Shown: positions 17,117 to 26,812, numbered from the stretch's first letter. The stretch is 64,000 bases of DNA from Mobiluncus massiliensis (GCF_949769255.1 NZ_OX458329.1:558001-622000); one strand, 5' to 3'. Made by a program: numbers and translations. The notes: generated from the sequence alone by a model not told the origin.

Positions 17117-18784
17117 ATGAAGCACGGACGCAAGCGAATTGTCGGCTTTTTCGTTGGATTAACTTTAGCAGCAATGGGGGTGCCTACTGTAGCTTTTGGG
17201 GTCGGAAATAATCCGCAGTGGGGGCAGGACATACCGATGGTGCAGATTTGGTCTGGCGGTTTCTCATGCTCAGGAACCAAAATTTCTCCTTACCATGTAT
17301 TAACAGCGGCACACTGCTATCACGGTAGTAATGGAGGTGTCGTGATTACATCAAATTCCGGAATGAATTTATGGGATTCTAATTCGACCAAGTTATATCA
17401 CCGTGGCGGGAACATAGCTTCTTGGTCACTCTACCCGGACGGAAGAGACCTTGCTTTAATCACCACAAAGACACCTTTATCTGGCGTGACTGCTGCTGTT
17501 AACAACACTGCTTCGCTTCCTACTAATATGAGTGGCTTGCAATTACAGGCTTGTGGACAAAGGCTGACAGACAGAACCGGCAACCCAATTGACAACGGGC
17601 ATTTCAACGCCTCATGTACTTCCATGTCGTATGATGCCAACAAAGATGCCGCTATAAAGTTGTTTGAATCCTGGAGGAGCCGTTTTATCCCCACCAATGC
17701 CCCTACTAACGGTGATTCTGGCGGCGGTATTTTTGCAAATGGGCAATTAATTGGAGTAATTCATGGCGGCAGCAACGCAAGCGGAAGTAATGGCCTCGAC
17801 GCATGCCTGATTACCCCTGAAGCCTTCGCTTGGCTTCAGCAGCATGGAGTTCCCCTGCCCGCCCCGGTACCTTTCGCCCAACCCCAGCAGCCCCAGCAGC
17901 CCAAGCCGCAGGGCATCCAGGTTGGCAAGTCGCGTATCGGCGGCATTACCCGTGTCTCGACATCCACAATGTTGCTGGATAACGCACAGAACCAGTCCGA
18001 GGTGGTGTTGGCTACAGGTCGCAACTTCCCGGATGGCCTCGTGGCCGGTGCCCTCGCGGGAGCAACAAAATCCGGCGTGGTGTTGACTATGGGAACTACC
18101 GCTATCGAGCCGGAGACTCTAGGCAAGTTGAAGTCCGTGGGAACCAGCAAGGTCACTATTGTCGGCGGAACCGGGGCGGTGTCATCGGGTGTGGAAGACT
18201 CCCTGAAAGCAGCGGGCATCCAGGTTGTGCGTATTGCCGGAACCGACAGATATGACACCGCGTTCAAGGTATACGACTACATGAAAGCCAGCGGCAAGTT
18301 GAAACTGAATGCTCGGGGCGAGCCGTATGGCGTGTTCGTCGCCACTGGCAAAGACTTTCCTGACGCCCTGGCTGCCTCCGCAGTAGCGGCGAAAATCGGT
18401 ACGGCGGTTATCCTGGCTGACACCCCGGAGCAGGTGAATCGCGTGGCGGGAGCCCAGCCGTACGCGGTAGGCGGGCAGACCTCCAGACTGATGTCGAACA
18501 TGGGAGTGTCCATGTCAGGATGGTTCGACGGGAAAGACCGCTACGACACGGCGAACAAGCTGGTGAATTGGTCGGTATGGAGAGGCGGCGATACCCTGAT
18601 GGTGGCCGTAGGCACGAATTTTGCTGACGCTCTTGCGGCTGGTCCGCTGGCAGCTTCCACCGGACAGTTGCTGGTTTTGGCCAATCCTTCGTCTGCGGTT
18701 CTCAAGGTGCCAGCGAGCGTAAAGAACCTGGTGTTCATCGGCGGAGAGGGAGCGAATCCCGACAAGTACGCGGTAATTAACTGA
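17117..18784 (+). CDS. Secreted trypsin-like serine protease with CWB2 cell-wall anchor
   Basis: 555 residues. A signal peptide occupies about 1-28. The S1-type protease domain (about 30-240) has the triad His66 (LTAAHCY), Asp111 (DGRDLALI) and Ser201 (NGDSGGG). After a Gln/Pro linker (PQQPQQPKPQ), residues about 262-555 are three CWB2 repeats, ending [14 protein letters not shown]. The enzyme should be held on the cell wall and cut extracellular proteins, though its substrate is unknown. The protease half and its upstream region are visibly more AT-rich than neighbouring genes and than its own CWB2 half, suggesting domain shuffling or transfer. The RBS AAAGGAG is strong. Confidence 0.92.
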   Translation: MKHGRKRIVGFFVGLTLAAMGVPTVAFGVGNNPQWGQDIPMVQIWSGGFSCSGTKISPYHVLTAAHCYHGSNGGVVITSNSGMNLWDSNSTKLYHRGGNIASWSLYPDGRDLALITTKTPLSGVTAAVNNTASLPTNMSGLQLQACGQRLTDRTGNPIDNGHFNASCTSMSYDANKDAAIKLFESWRSRFIPTNAPTNGDSGGGIFANGQLIGVIHGGSNASGSNGLDACLITPEAFAWLQQHGVPLPAPVPFAQPQQPQQPKPQGIQVGKSRIGGITRVSTSTMLLDNAQNQSEVVLATGRNFPDGLVAGALAGATKSGVVLTMGTTAIEPETLGKLKSVGTSKVTIVGGTGAVSSGVEDSLKAAGIQVVRIAGTDRYDTAFKVYDYMKASGKLKLNARGEPYGVFVATGKDFPDALAASAVAAKIGTAVILADTPEQVNRVAGAQPYAVGGQTSRLMSNMGVSMSGWFDGKDRYDTANKLVNWSVWRGGDTLMVAVGTNFADALAAGPLAASTGQLLVLANPSSAVLKVPASVKNLVFIGGEGANPDKYAVIN

Positions 18785-18801
18785 CCTCGTGAACCAAGCG
18801 G

Positions 18802-18835
18802 AATCCCCCATCCTTTGCCGGGTGGGGGATTTTGC
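18802..18835 (+). terminator. Rho-independent terminator after the protease gene
   Basis: AATCCCCCA and TGGGGGATT form a GC-rich stem followed by a short T run (TTTTG), 18 bases after the stop codon. Confidence 0.75.
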
Positions 18836-18856
18836 TATGCATTGATTTTAGAAATA

Positions 18857-18908
18857 ATGTTAGCCTATTGCGAGCTTAAGAGTTATAATGTTACATATAG
18901 CTAACATT
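18857..18908 (+). promoter_or_regulatory. hipBA promoter and HipB-type operators
   Basis: A consensus -10, TATAAT, is at 18884-18889. Two dyads overlap it. ATGTTAGC (18857-18864) pairs with GCTAACAT (18900-18907), and AATGTTA (18887-18893) pairs with TAACATT (18902-18908). Repeated half-sites over the -10 region fit autorepression by the HipB antitoxin. The -35 is weak (TTAGCC at 18860-18865, 18-base spacer). Confidence 0.65.
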
Positions 18909-18920
18909 AAAGAGGTCGTT

Positions 18921-19214
18921 ATGCAAGTTCTTACGCCGTCAACCAGCCGCAACGCCAAGCAGCTCGGCGAGCACGTCAGAAACTGGCGGAAAATCCACAA
19001 ATTTACCCAAAAGAATCTTGCGGGAAGGGCCAAAATCACCAGGCAAGCCTTGGCGAAAATCGAACAGGGAAACCCTCATGCCCGCTTGGATGACATCTTG
19101 TCAATCCTGGAGATTCTCGGGCAAGAGAAGAAAATGCTCGACTCTCTAGACCCCCTGAATGACTCCGTGGCCCGGCTTCGATGGGGGCTGACCGAGAAAG
19201 AGAGGGTCCGGTGA
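18921..19214 (+). CDS. hipB: HipB-like antitoxin, XRE-family HTH
   Basis: 97 residues from the ATG preceded by AAAGAGG. The HTH covers about 12-60 (LGEHVRNWRKIHKFTQKNLAGRAKITRQALAKIEQG in pattern). HipB binds the operator and neutralises HipA. An in-frame upstream ATG exists at 18888, but it lies inside the operator/-10 region, so the later start is chosen. The stop overlaps the HipA start by 4 bases (GTGA), typical of translationally coupled toxin-antitoxin pairs. Confidence 0.9.
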   Translation: MQVLTPSTSRNAKQLGEHVRNWRKIHKFTQKNLAGRAKITRQALAKIEQGNPHARLDDILSILEILGQEKKMLDSLDPLNDSVARLRWGLTEKERVR

Positions 19215-20521
19215 ACGGCATTCTGGAAATCTATGCGGATGAAATCCACGCCGGGACTTTATTTGGTCAGGGGAATTCTATTTCCGGCAGTTCGACTTTC
19301 GCCTACGCCGGAGAGTGGCTGAGTCGCCCGGACGCCTACCCGCTCAGCCCGGACATCCCGTTGAATGAGAAAAGCACACATTTTTACGGCGACCCGCAAA
19401 TGCCCGGTGCCATTGCGGACGCAGGCCCCGACTCTTGGGGCAAAAGGCTTATACATGCCACGCACCGTGGGAAGGAAATGTCCGAGTTTGACATTATCGC
19501 AGCGGTTGACGACCGGTTGCGGATGGGGAACCTCAGAATATATTCCGATGGTCAGCCTGTCGCACTCAAATTTGACCCGCTGCCCTCCCTGGATGCGGCA
19601 TTGCAAGCGGCTGAGTATGCGGGAAACCTTGATGCCATGACGGATGACCAGCTCAAGCTGGTGGCCGATGCGGGGTCTTCACTCGGGGGTGCCAGGCCGA
19701 AAGTAAACGTCAACGACCAGGATTTCGGGCTGTCCATACTGAAGTTTCCCCGGCGGCATGAAGACGACGATACGGAAGCATGGGAGTTCGTGGCCTTGTC
19801 GTGTGCGAACCAGGCTGGCATCCCCACCCCGGAGCACAGACATTTGAGAGTGGATGACTTCAATTCTGCCCTGTTGGTGAAAAGGTTTGACCGCGAAAAC
19901 AACCGGAGAATCGGCTACATCTCTGCCCGTTCCGCACTCTCACTTAGAGCTAATGACAGCTACTCCTACGAGGAGCTGGCAAACAAAATCGACATATTGT
20001 GTGTAGACCCGGAAAAAAACAAACGTTCTTTGTTTGACCGTATCGCCTTGTCAATCATTTTTGACAATGTGGACGACCACATGCGAAACCATGGTTTTCT
20101 CCGCGAAAAAGACGGATGGGCATTATCCCCGGCTTTCGACATAACGCCACAATGGCAGGGATGGAGAACGGATGCAACCCCCATCGCCTACGGGCAAAGC
20201 GGCTTCAACAGGACGCTGGAGCAACTGGAAAAATCTTCGGAGAAGCTCGGAATCCCCAGGCAAGAAGCAAAACAACGGATAGCCGCCGTTGCGGATGCCT
20301 GCTCGAACTTCATGCAGATAGCAAAAGACCTTGGAATCGCCTACATTGACGAATCGAACATGGCAAAGAACATCTCCAAGAAAATCGAGGAAGCCGCCCC
20401 CCTCGCCGTTTCAGTCCCAAAACGCAAGGAAACACCCCCGCCAGGCAAAATCTGGGTAAAAGAGCACTATCGGGGCGGAAAACTGGTGCCCGGATACTGG
20501 CGTACAGCTCCAAATAGGTGA
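19211..20521 (+). CDS. hipA: HipA-like Ser/Thr kinase toxin
   Basis: About 436 residues from the GTG overlapping the hipB stop. The Gly-rich ATP loop [10 protein letters not shown], the LLVKRFDR strand, the catalytic loop [12 protein letters not shown] and the metal-binding SPAFDITP are all in place, so the kinase should be active. HipA kinases phosphorylate tRNA synthetases or related targets and induce growth arrest. The C-terminus carries an unusual basic tail, [19 protein letters not shown], that resembles short tails on phage and polymorphic-toxin proteins. The pair interrupts a region flanked by two copies of a CWB2 C-terminus. Confidence 0.92.
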   Translation: MNGILEIYADEIHAGTLFGQGNSISGSSTFAYAGEWLSRPDAYPLSPDIPLNEKSTHFYGDPQMPGAIADAGPDSWGKRLIHATHRGKEMSEFDIIAAVDDRLRMGNLRIYSDGQPVALKFDPLPSLDAALQAAEYAGNLDAMTDDQLKLVADAGSSLGGARPKVNVNDQDFGLSILKFPRRHEDDDTEAWEFVALSCANQAGIPTPEHRHLRVDDFNSALLVKRFDRENNRRIGYISARSALSLRANDSYSYEELANKIDILCVDPEKNKRSLFDRIALSIIFDNVDDHMRNHGFLREKDGWALSPAFDITPQWQGWRTDATPIAYGQSGFNRTLEQLEKSSEKLGIPRQEAKQRIAAVADACSNFMQIAKDLGIAYIDESNMAKNISKKIEEAAPLAVSVPKRKETPPPGKIWVKEHYRGGKLVPGYWRTAPNR

Positions 20522-20550
20522 GCCGAGTCACCGCCACCATACTTGTACAC

Positions 20551-20697
20551 GGCCGTGCCCTGGCAGCCTCCACCGGACAACTGCTAGTGTTGGCGAACCC
20601 CAACTCCAATACCTTAAAGGTTCCGGCTGGTACCAAGAATCTGGTCTTCATTGGCGGGGAAGCCGCGAACCCCGACAAGTACGCGGTAATCAACTAA
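20551..20697 (+). pseudogene. Stranded C-terminal fragment of a CWB2 gene
   Basis: In frame this reads [20 protein letters not shown] and ends [14 protein letters not shown]-stop, closely matching the last about 48 residues of the 17117-18784 protein ([20 protein letters not shown]...[14 protein letters not shown]). There is no start codon with an RBS and nothing CWB2-like upstream, where hipA ends. It is the tail of a second, otherwise deleted CWB2 gene, or the product of a tandem duplication later separated by hipBA. Confidence 0.85.
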
Positions 20698-20708
20698 GCC
20701 GACAGTGC

Positions 20709-20744
20709 AAAACCCCGGTCACCGTAAAAAGTGACCGGGGTTTT
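20709..20744 (+). terminator. Strong rho-independent terminator
   Basis: A perfect 14-bp stem (AAAACCCCGGTCAC / GTGACCGGGGTTTT) around an 8-base loop, with its own T4 run. It lies 11 bases after the CWB2 fragment and would serve hipBA read-through. Confidence 0.85.
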
Positions 20745-20975
20745 GCCGCGTTCCCGAGGCGTCGTGCTGGGGCGGCAATCAGTCCTGGGGATGAGATTTG
20801 CGGGAATAAAAGCCTGACAAAGTCGGTTAAACTGAGTGTGATGAACCAAAAAGATACCTTTGCCAACATGAAGTTGCCCTACGCGCTGCGTCCGGGGATT
20901 AGCCCGGAGCGTTCGGTCAGGCCGGCGAATCGTGCGGGGGTGCGAAGCCTACCTAAAAAGCGGTATTCTGATTCC

Positions 20976-21311
20976 ATGATGCAGATTTCTCCAGTTGCTA
21001 AAGCCTCCACGCCAGTATTGCGGCGCGAGCTCGGGGAGGTTTTGCGTCAACTGCGCCAAACTCGCGGCCTGACTTTGCGCGATGTTTCGGCGAAGGCGCG
21101 CGTGTCGTTGGGTTACCTTTCCGAGGTGGAACGCGGTCAAAAGGAAGCCTCCAGCGAGTTGCTGGCCTCCATCTGTTACGCGTTGGACGCGCCGGTTTCT
21201 TTCGTACTCCATGAAGTTGCCGATCGGATAGCTGTGGTCGAGGGCGTGGTGGTCCCCGAGCTGGTGCCCGATGAGCTGCTGGACAGCATCGACTGCGCCC
21301 CGATTTCCTGA
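20976..21311 (+). CDS. clgR: ClgR-like XRE-family transcriptional regulator
   Basis: 111 residues from this ATG: an HTH ([41 protein letters not shown]) and a short C-terminal region ending PELVPDELL. ClgR activates clp protease genes in actinobacteria, and clpP1-clpP2 are 6 kb downstream. A -10-like TATTCT lies 6 bases before the ATG and there is no RBS, so the transcript is probably leaderless. The frame stays open to an ATG at 20838 (157 residues), but that N-terminal extension looks non-coding. DUF3046 overlaps the stop, the usual neighbour order. Confidence 0.82.
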   Translation: MMQISPVAKASTPVLRRELGEVLRQLRQTRGLTLRDVSAKARVSLGYLSEVERGQKEASSELLASICYALDAPVSFVLHEVADRIAVVEGVVVPELVPDELLDSIDCAPIS

Positions 21312-21577
21312 TGGCTCAAATCCAGGGCGGTCCGGTGCAGCGCGGCATGACGCGCTCTCAGTTTAAGCAAGCGCTCTCCGAGGTGTTTCCGCACGGTTTG
21401 GGCGAAACTCTGGCCAGCGACCAAGTACTGACCGAATGGGGCATGACCGCGCTCCAGGCGCTAGAACGTGGCGCGGATCCCCTCGCGGTGTGGCAAGCCC
21501 TGCTGCGCGCCACCGATCGGGACACGGAGGAAAACCTGTTCTGGCATCGCCGGGATTTACACGCGTCGCGTCACTAG
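21311..21577 (+). CDS. DUF3046 protein
   Basis: 88 residues with the family pattern MTRSQFKQALSEVFPHGLGETLASDQVL, LGxxTAxQALERGxDPxxVW and a terminal RR. It overlaps the clgR stop by one base (TGATG). In many actinobacteria it lies between clgR and recA; here proS follows instead. Its function is unknown. Confidence 0.88.
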   Translation: MAQIQGGPVQRGMTRSQFKQALSEVFPHGLGETLASDQVLTEWGMTALQALERGADPLAVWQALLRATDRDTEENLFWHRRDLHASRH

Positions 21578-21672
21578 CCCCTGCCCGCGGCCCAAATGCT
21601 ACTATCTGGCGGGCAAATCCCGAGGTCGGGTTGGTTTTAATCTTTGGGCTGGTTTCGCGGTAAAGTTGAGGA

Positions 21673-23544
21673 ATGCTTACAAAAATGTCCTCTTTCTTTG
21701 TCCGCACCCTGCGTGAAGACCCGGTAGAAGCCGAAGTGGAGTCCCACAAGTTACTGGTGCGGGCGGGCTATATTCGCCGCGCCGCGCCAGGGATTTACAC
21801 CTGGCTGCCGCTGGGGTTGAAAACTTTGCGGCGCGTGGAAAACATTGTGCGTGAAGAAATGGACCGTATCGGGGGACAAGAACTGCAGTTCCCGATGCTG
21901 CTGTCCAGCGAACCTTACGTGGCGACGAACCGCTGGGAAGAGTTCGGCCCTTCGCTGTTCAAACTCAAAGACCGCAAAGACGGGGATTACCTGCTGGCCC
22001 CCACCCACGAAGAAATGTTTACCCTCGCGGTAAAGGACCTGTACACCTCGTACAAAGACCTGCCGGTCATTCTGTACCAGATGAAAGAAAAGTACCGCGA
22101 TGAAGCTCGTCCGCGCGCGGGAATCATTCGGGGTCGCGAGTTCGTGATGAAAGACTCCTATTCCTTTGACCTCACGGATCAGGGGCTGGAGCATTCTTAC
22201 GCCCTGCACCGCGGAGCTTACCGGCGGGTCTTTACCCGTATCGGACTGGATTACGTCATTTGTCACGCCCTGAGCGGCCCGATGGGCGGCTCCGCCTCCG
22301 AAGAATTCCTGTTCCCCTGCGCAGTTGGCGAGGACACCTTCGTGAAGTCCCCCGGAGGCTACGCCGCCAACGCGGAGGCCGTCACCACCATCGCTCCGCA
22401 GCCCCTCCCTTATGACGACGCCCCCGCCGCGGAAGTACGGCCGACCCCGGACTCCACCACGATTGAAACGTTGGTGGACCAAGCGAACAAACTCTATCCG
22501 CGCGCGGACCGGCCTTGGGAAGCTAGCGACACGCTGAAAAACGTGGTGGTGGTCGCCGATTATCCTGACGGGCACAAAGAAGTCCTGGTTATCGGGGTCC
22601 CCGGCAACCGCGAGGTTGACATGAAACGCCTGGAGGCGAGCCTGTCTCCCGCTGACGTGCGCATGGCAGAGGCCAAAGACCTGGAGGCCTACCCGGATTT
22701 GGTGCCGGGCTACATCGGCCCGCAGGTCATCGGCCCGAACTCACCAAAACGCACTACGGACGCGGACGGTAATCCTGTCGGTTCCCCGCGCTACCTGATT
22801 GATCCGCGAATCGTTCCGGGCACGCGCTGGGTGACGGGAGCCAACCAGGCCGGAATGCACGTGTTCAACCTGGTGTGCGGGCGCGATTTTACGGCCGATG
22901 GAACTATTGAGGCCGCGGAAGTCTTGGAGGGCGACCCGGCTCCGGATGGTTCGGGGCCGTTGACGTTGGAGCGCGGCATCGAAATCGGCCACATTTTCGC
23001 GCTGGGACGCAAGTACGCCAAGGCTCTGGGGCTGAGCGTGCTGGACGAAAACGGTAAGGCACAAGTCGTGACGATGGGCTCTTACGGTATTGGCGTGTCG
23101 CGTCTGGTGGCGGCCATTGCCGAAGAAAACCACGACGAGAGGGGGCTGATGTGGCCGCTCAATATCGCCCCGTTCCAGGTTCACGTGCTGGCCACCGGCA
23201 AAGACCCAGAAATTTTTGCCACTGCCGAAAAGCTCGCGTGCCAGCTCGATGCGGCTGGTATCCAAGTGCTGTACGATGACCGCCCGAAGGCTTCCGCCGG
23301 GGTGAAATTCAAGGACGCAGAGCTGTTGGGAATGCCTTTTGCACTGGTCGTGGGCAAGGGATTAGCTGAGGGCAAGGTCGAGATTCGTCAGCGCCGCGAG
23401 GGCACAACTGTGGAAACCTCCCCGGAGAACTGCGTGGAGGAACTGCTGCAGGCCATCGCGGATGAGGGAGCAAAAACGGCTTTCTCCCTCAGCTCCACTG
23501 AGCTGATTGGCGAGCCTGATCAGTGGGAAAAGGATCAAAACTAG
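21673..23544 (+). CDS. proS: Prolyl-tRNA synthetase (bacterial type with editing domain)
   Basis: 623 residues. Class II motifs are evident: motif 1 around [24 protein letters not shown], motif 2 in [25 protein letters not shown], and motif 3 in [18 protein letters not shown]. The INS editing domain, which hydrolyses mischarged Ala-tRNA, lies at about 230-410 between motifs 2 and 3, making this the long bacterial type. The anticodon-binding domain is at the end. It charges tRNA-Pro in the cytoplasm. An in-frame ATG at 21685 is an alternative start. Confidence 0.97.
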   Translation: MLTKMSSFFVRTLREDPVEAEVESHKLLVRAGYIRRAAPGIYTWLPLGLKTLRRVENIVREEMDRIGGQELQFPMLLSSEPYVATNRWEEFGPSLFKLKDRKDGDYLLAPTHEEMFTLAVKDLYTSYKDLPVILYQMKEKYRDEARPRAGIIRGREFVMKDSYSFDLTDQGLEHSYALHRGAYRRVFTRIGLDYVICHALSGPMGGSASEEFLFPCAVGEDTFVKSPGGYAANAEAVTTIAPQPLPYDDAPAAEVRPTPDSTTIETLVDQANKLYPRADRPWEASDTLKNVVVVADYPDGHKEVLVIGVPGNREVDMKRLEASLSPADVRMAEAKDLEAYPDLVPGYIGPQVIGPNSPKRTTDADGNPVGSPRYLIDPRIVPGTRWVTGANQAGMHVFNLVCGRDFTADGTIEAAEVLEGDPAPDGSGPLTLERGIEIGHIFALGRKYAKALGLSVLDENGKAQVVTMGSYGIGVSRLVAAIAEENHDERGLMWPLNIAPFQVHVLATGKDPEIFATAEKLACQLDAAGIQVLYDDRPKASAGVKFKDAELLGMPFALVVGKGLAEGKVEIRQRREGTTVETSPENCVEELLQAIADEGAKTAFSLSSTELIGEPDQWEKDQN

Positions 23545-23574
23545 GCGCCCGGGCGGTGGCAAAGAGAGGTCAAC

Positions 23575-24069
23575 ATGGCATTTCGTGAGATACGCGTGGT
23601 GGGGGATCCCGTGCTGCGCACCCCTTGTGACTGGATCACAGACCCGCGCGACCCCGGCGTGAAACAGCTGGTCGAGGACCTGTTAGAGAACGTGGACGAG
23701 GACGGTCGCGCCGGGTTGGCGGCGAACCAAATCGGGGTCAGCCTGCGGGCGTTTTCCTGGAACATTGACGGGGAAGTCGGCTACGTTTTGAACCCCAAAC
23801 TGGTCGCCACCAGCGAAGATGAATTCCAGGATGGCGACGAGGGCTGCCTGAGTGTGCCGGGGCTGTTTTACCCGACGAAACGCGCTTGGTATGCCCGCGT
23901 GGAAGGCATCGACCTGGACGGAAAACCGCTGGTGGTTGAGGGTGAAGAACTGATGGGGCGCTGCCTGCAGCACGAATGCGACCACCTGGAGGGACAGCTG
24001 TACCTGGACAGATTGGAACGCAAATACCGCAAGGAAGCGCTGCAGCAAATTCGGAAAATGGGTTGGTAG
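23575..24069 (+). CDS. def: Peptide deformylase
   Basis: 164 residues. The three motifs are AGLAANQIG (46-54; usual GxGLAAxQxG, first Gly changed to Ala), EGCLSVPG (89-96, metal ligand Cys91) and QHECDH (132-137, ligands His133 and His137 with catalytic Glu134). It removes the formyl group from nascent proteins. It starts 30 bases after proS with RBS AGAGAGG and may share its transcript. Confidence 0.95.
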   Translation: MAFREIRVVGDPVLRTPCDWITDPRDPGVKQLVEDLLENVDEDGRAGLAANQIGVSLRAFSWNIDGEVGYVLNPKLVATSEDEFQDGDEGCLSVPGLFYPTKRAWYARVEGIDLDGKPLVVEGEELMGRCLQHECDHLEGQLYLDRLERKYRKEALQQIRKMGW

Positions 24070-24211
24070 ACCCCGGATAGGCGTGCAACTGCCACCGGTT
24101 TAGCGCATAATAGAAACATAAGTTACCTCGTTGTGATTCGGTGTTCGGAGGGGAAGCCGCAATACCGGCCCGTTGAGCTGTGGCTCAACTCAAGCACAAC
24201 AGGAGGTAACC

Positions 24212-24709
24212 ATGAACCAATACACGCGAGGTGTCCTGTTTATTCACACGGCGCCCAGGGCGTTGTGTCCCCATATTGAGTGGGCGGCGGGGACGGTTTT
24301 GAACACCGAAGTCAGTTTGGATTGGACCGTCCAAGAGGCCGACCCGACGTTTTTTCGCGCCGAATTTTCTTGGGTAGGCATGGTCGGAACCGGTGCCAAG
24401 TTGGCTTCAGCTCTGCGCGGGTGGGAACACTTACGCTATGAAGTAACCGAGGACGCGGCTCCTGGCACGGACGGCGGACGCTGGTCCCACACTCCTGAAT
24501 TGGGAATTTTCTATGCTCAAACCGATAGCGTGGGCAACGTGGTGGTGCCGGAAGGCCGAATCTTGGCGGCGTTGGAACACGCGGATAATCCCTTGCAAAT
24601 GCGCCGTGAGCTGGACTTAGCTTTGGGGCGCGCGTGGGACGAGGAGCTGGAACCGTACCGTTGGGCGGGTGTCGGCGCTCCGGTGAAGTACCTGCACAAG
24701 GTCGTGTGA
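24212..24709 (+). CDS. DUF3145 protein
   Basis: 165 residues. The start is fixed by a perfect AGGAGG RBS. The sequence has the actinobacterial DUF3145 pattern: TRGVLFIHTAPRALCPHIEWA at the start, the WTVQEADPTFFRAEFSW strand, the LRGWEHLRYEVTED segment, and PYRWAGVGAPVKYLHKVV at the end. Its function is unknown. A short hairpin (GTTGAGC/GCTCAAC, 24172-24189) lies in the leader. Confidence 0.9.
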   Translation: MNQYTRGVLFIHTAPRALCPHIEWAAGTVLNTEVSLDWTVQEADPTFFRAEFSWVGMVGTGAKLASALRGWEHLRYEVTEDAAPGTDGGRWSHTPELGIFYAQTDSVGNVVVPEGRILAALEHADNPLQMRRELDLALGRAWDEELEPYRWAGVGAPVKYLHKVV

Positions 24710-24798
24710 GCCCTTTCTCAGGGTTGCCAACGTTGCCATTACGGGGAAAATTCGGTGTAAATTCCCCACGGAGGCTCGGTTTCATATATCCTGAAACT

Positions 24799-25254
24799 AT
24801 GACGAACAATGCTTCCGCCCACGCGGAACAATCTCAAAAGGATCGCGCAAACAAATCTCAGCCTGGTCTTGGTTTCGAAAAGGGATCGATTGTCCAAGAA
24901 TTTTATTATGACGATGACGTCGATGAGACACTGCGTCGCGCCATTGAGGACTTCCTCGGAAACGAACTGGTCGACGAAGATTACGGGGATGTCTCTGATG
25001 GGGCGCTGATTTGGTGGCGCGCCGAAGATGGCGAAGTCGATGATTTGGCGGATTTATTAGTTGACGCATCTGGAAACCTCGACGATGGCGGGCTGATTTG
25101 GGTCATGACCCCCGTGTCGGGCAAGGCGAATTCGGTGGATACCCAGTTCGTCGAGGAGGCCGCGAAAACCGCTGGTCTGCGGGTTATGTCCTCCTCTCAC
25201 GTGAGCCCCGATTGGCTGGGAATCAGCCTCATGGCGCGCGGCACGAACCGCTGA
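24799..25254 (+). CDS. DUF3052 protein
   Basis: 151 residues, acidic. It shows the DUF3052 pattern: LGFEKGSIVQEFYYDDDVDE, an acidic middle (DGALIWWRAEDGEVDDLADLLVDA), and a C-terminal GLRVMSSSHVSPDWLGISL. The ATG has no obvious RBS and is preceded by TATATCCTGAAACT, so it may be leaderless. In M. tuberculosis the family member PepR/Rv2239c-type context links it to cell-division neighbourhoods; its function here is unknown. Confidence 0.85.
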   Translation: MTNNASAHAEQSQKDRANKSQPGLGFEKGSIVQEFYYDDDVDETLRRAIEDFLGNELVDEDYGDVSDGALIWWRAEDGEVDDLADLLVDASGNLDDGGLIWVMTPVSGKANSVDTQFVEEAAKTAGLRVMSSSHVSPDWLGISLMARGTNR

Positions 25255-25397
25255 AATCCACCTCTATTAAAATCCTCGCCCGCCCCTGCTCTAAGTTTCA
25301 GAAAAAGGGGCTAATGTCGTAAGATTTAGGGGCTTATGAAAACCAAGCGGACCGGACTGGCCGGCAGACCGCAAGAACAAACGATTTTGGAGACAAA

Positions 25398-26801
25398 GTG
25401 AAGAGCACTGTTGAAAACCTCAACCCCACAAAGGTCAAGTTGGCAATCGAGGTTCCCTACGAGGAATTCAAGCCCGAGATGGACAAGGTTTTCAAGGAAT
25501 ACGCCAAACAGGTCAACATTCCCGGTTTCCGCCGCGGACACGTCCCGGCTCGCGTGCTGGAATCCTACATCGGCCGCGGCGCGGTCATTGAGGACGCGGT
25601 CAATCACGCGCTGCCGGAATACTACGGCCAAGCTGTGCAGGAACATAAGATTGCGCCGATGGGTCAGCCTAACGTGGACGTGACCGATACCCCCAACATT
25701 GAGGGCGAAGCCGGCGGCGATTTGAAGTTTACGGTGGAAGTGGAGGTACGTCCCGAGGTCAAGCTGCCCGATTTCTCAAAGTTGAGCTTGGAAGTCGACG
25801 CGATTAAAGACGACCCTAAAGCCCTGGACACCGAGCTGGATAACCTGCGTCGTCGTTTCGCGACTCTGAAAACCGTGGAGCGCGCCGTCAAGCAGGACGA
25901 CTTCGTCACCCTGGACCTCAAGAGTGAGATTGACGGCAAAGAGGTCGATTCCCTCAACCAGACCTCCTATCACGTTGGAGCCGGTGGTTTAGTCGAAGGC
26001 CTGGATGAGGCTTTGAAGGGTTTGAAAGCCGGAGCAACTAAGACATTTGAAACTCAGCTGAAGTCTGGGCCGCACGGGGGAGAGACCGCTCAGGTTACCG
26101 TCACCGTGGATTCCGTGAAGGAACAGGTCTTGCCGGAAGCCGATGATGAGTTCGCCATGATGGTTTCCGAGCACGACACCATCGATGAGCTGAAGCAGGA
26201 ACTTGCGGAAAACGTGGATCGTCAGGCTCGCGCTGGACAGGCTATGTCGGCTCGCGACAAGCTGGTCGAAAAGCTGCGCGATGAGTTGGAATTCCCGCTA
26301 CCGCAAGGGGTGTTGGATGAGGCTGTCGCGGCGCAGATTGGCGAGGACGCCAGCGACGATGATAAACAGAAAGCTCAGGAAGCTGTCGAGCAGGATCTGA
26401 AGGTACAGATTATCCTGGACGCTCTGGCCGAAGAACGCCAGATGAACGTGTCTCAGCAGGAACTGTTGGAGTTTGTGCTTCAGACCGCGCAGGCTTACGG
26501 CATGGACCCCTCCTTGCTGCTACAAAACGCGGAACAGAACAACCGGATTCCGGCATTTATCCAAGAAATCGCTCGCAACAAGTCCATCGCGTCCGCCCTT
26601 GGGGAGGTCGAGGTCAAGGACACGAACGGCAAGGTTGTGGACCTGAAGGAATTCATCGGCGAGGAGTCGGCGGAAGACGAGGACGCTGAGGAAAAGCCGG
26701 CAAAGAAAGCTCCCGCAAAGAAGGCGGCGGCAAAGAAGGCCCCTGCTAAGAAAGCCCCGGCTAAGAAAGCTCCAGCTAAGAAGGACGCCGCGGACGAGTA
26801 A
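25398..26801 (+). CDS. tig: Trigger factor with Lys/Ala/Pro-rich tail
   Basis: 467 residues from a GTG with RBS GGAGA. The ribosome-docking motif GFRRGHVP is near 44-51, the FKBP-like prolyl isomerase domain is at about 160-245, and the helical C-terminal chaperone arms run to about 420. It binds nascent chains at the exit tunnel. The final about 33 residues are a repetitive (KKAPAK) tail like those of histone-H1-like proteins, which could bind nucleic acid or ribosomes. clpP1-clpP2 follow after a terminator, the common tig-clpP-clpX order. Confidence 0.96.
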   Translation: MKSTVENLNPTKVKLAIEVPYEEFKPEMDKVFKEYAKQVNIPGFRRGHVPARVLESYIGRGAVIEDAVNHALPEYYGQAVQEHKIAPMGQPNVDVTDTPNIEGEAGGDLKFTVEVEVRPEVKLPDFSKLSLEVDAIKDDPKALDTELDNLRRRFATLKTVERAVKQDDFVTLDLKSEIDGKEVDSLNQTSYHVGAGGLVEGLDEALKGLKAGATKTFETQLKSGPHGGETAQVTVTVDSVKEQVLPEADDEFAMMVSEHDTIDELKQELAENVDRQARAGQAMSARDKLVEKLRDELEFPLPQGVLDEAVAAQIGEDASDDDKQKAQEAVEQDLKVQIILDALAEERQMNVSQQELLEFVLQTAQAYGMDPSLLLQNAEQNNRIPAFIQEIARNKSIASALGEVEVKDTNGKVVDLKEFIGEESAEDEDAEEKPAKKAPAKKAAAKKAPAKKAPAKKAPAKKDAADE

Positions 26802-26812
26802 CTCTTGAGCGC

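Noticed and set aside
20838-20975. N-terminal extension of the ClgR-like protein
   Set aside because: No RBS before the ATG at 20838 and a promoter-like TATTCT lies just before the ATG at 20976; the extension is not typical of the family.
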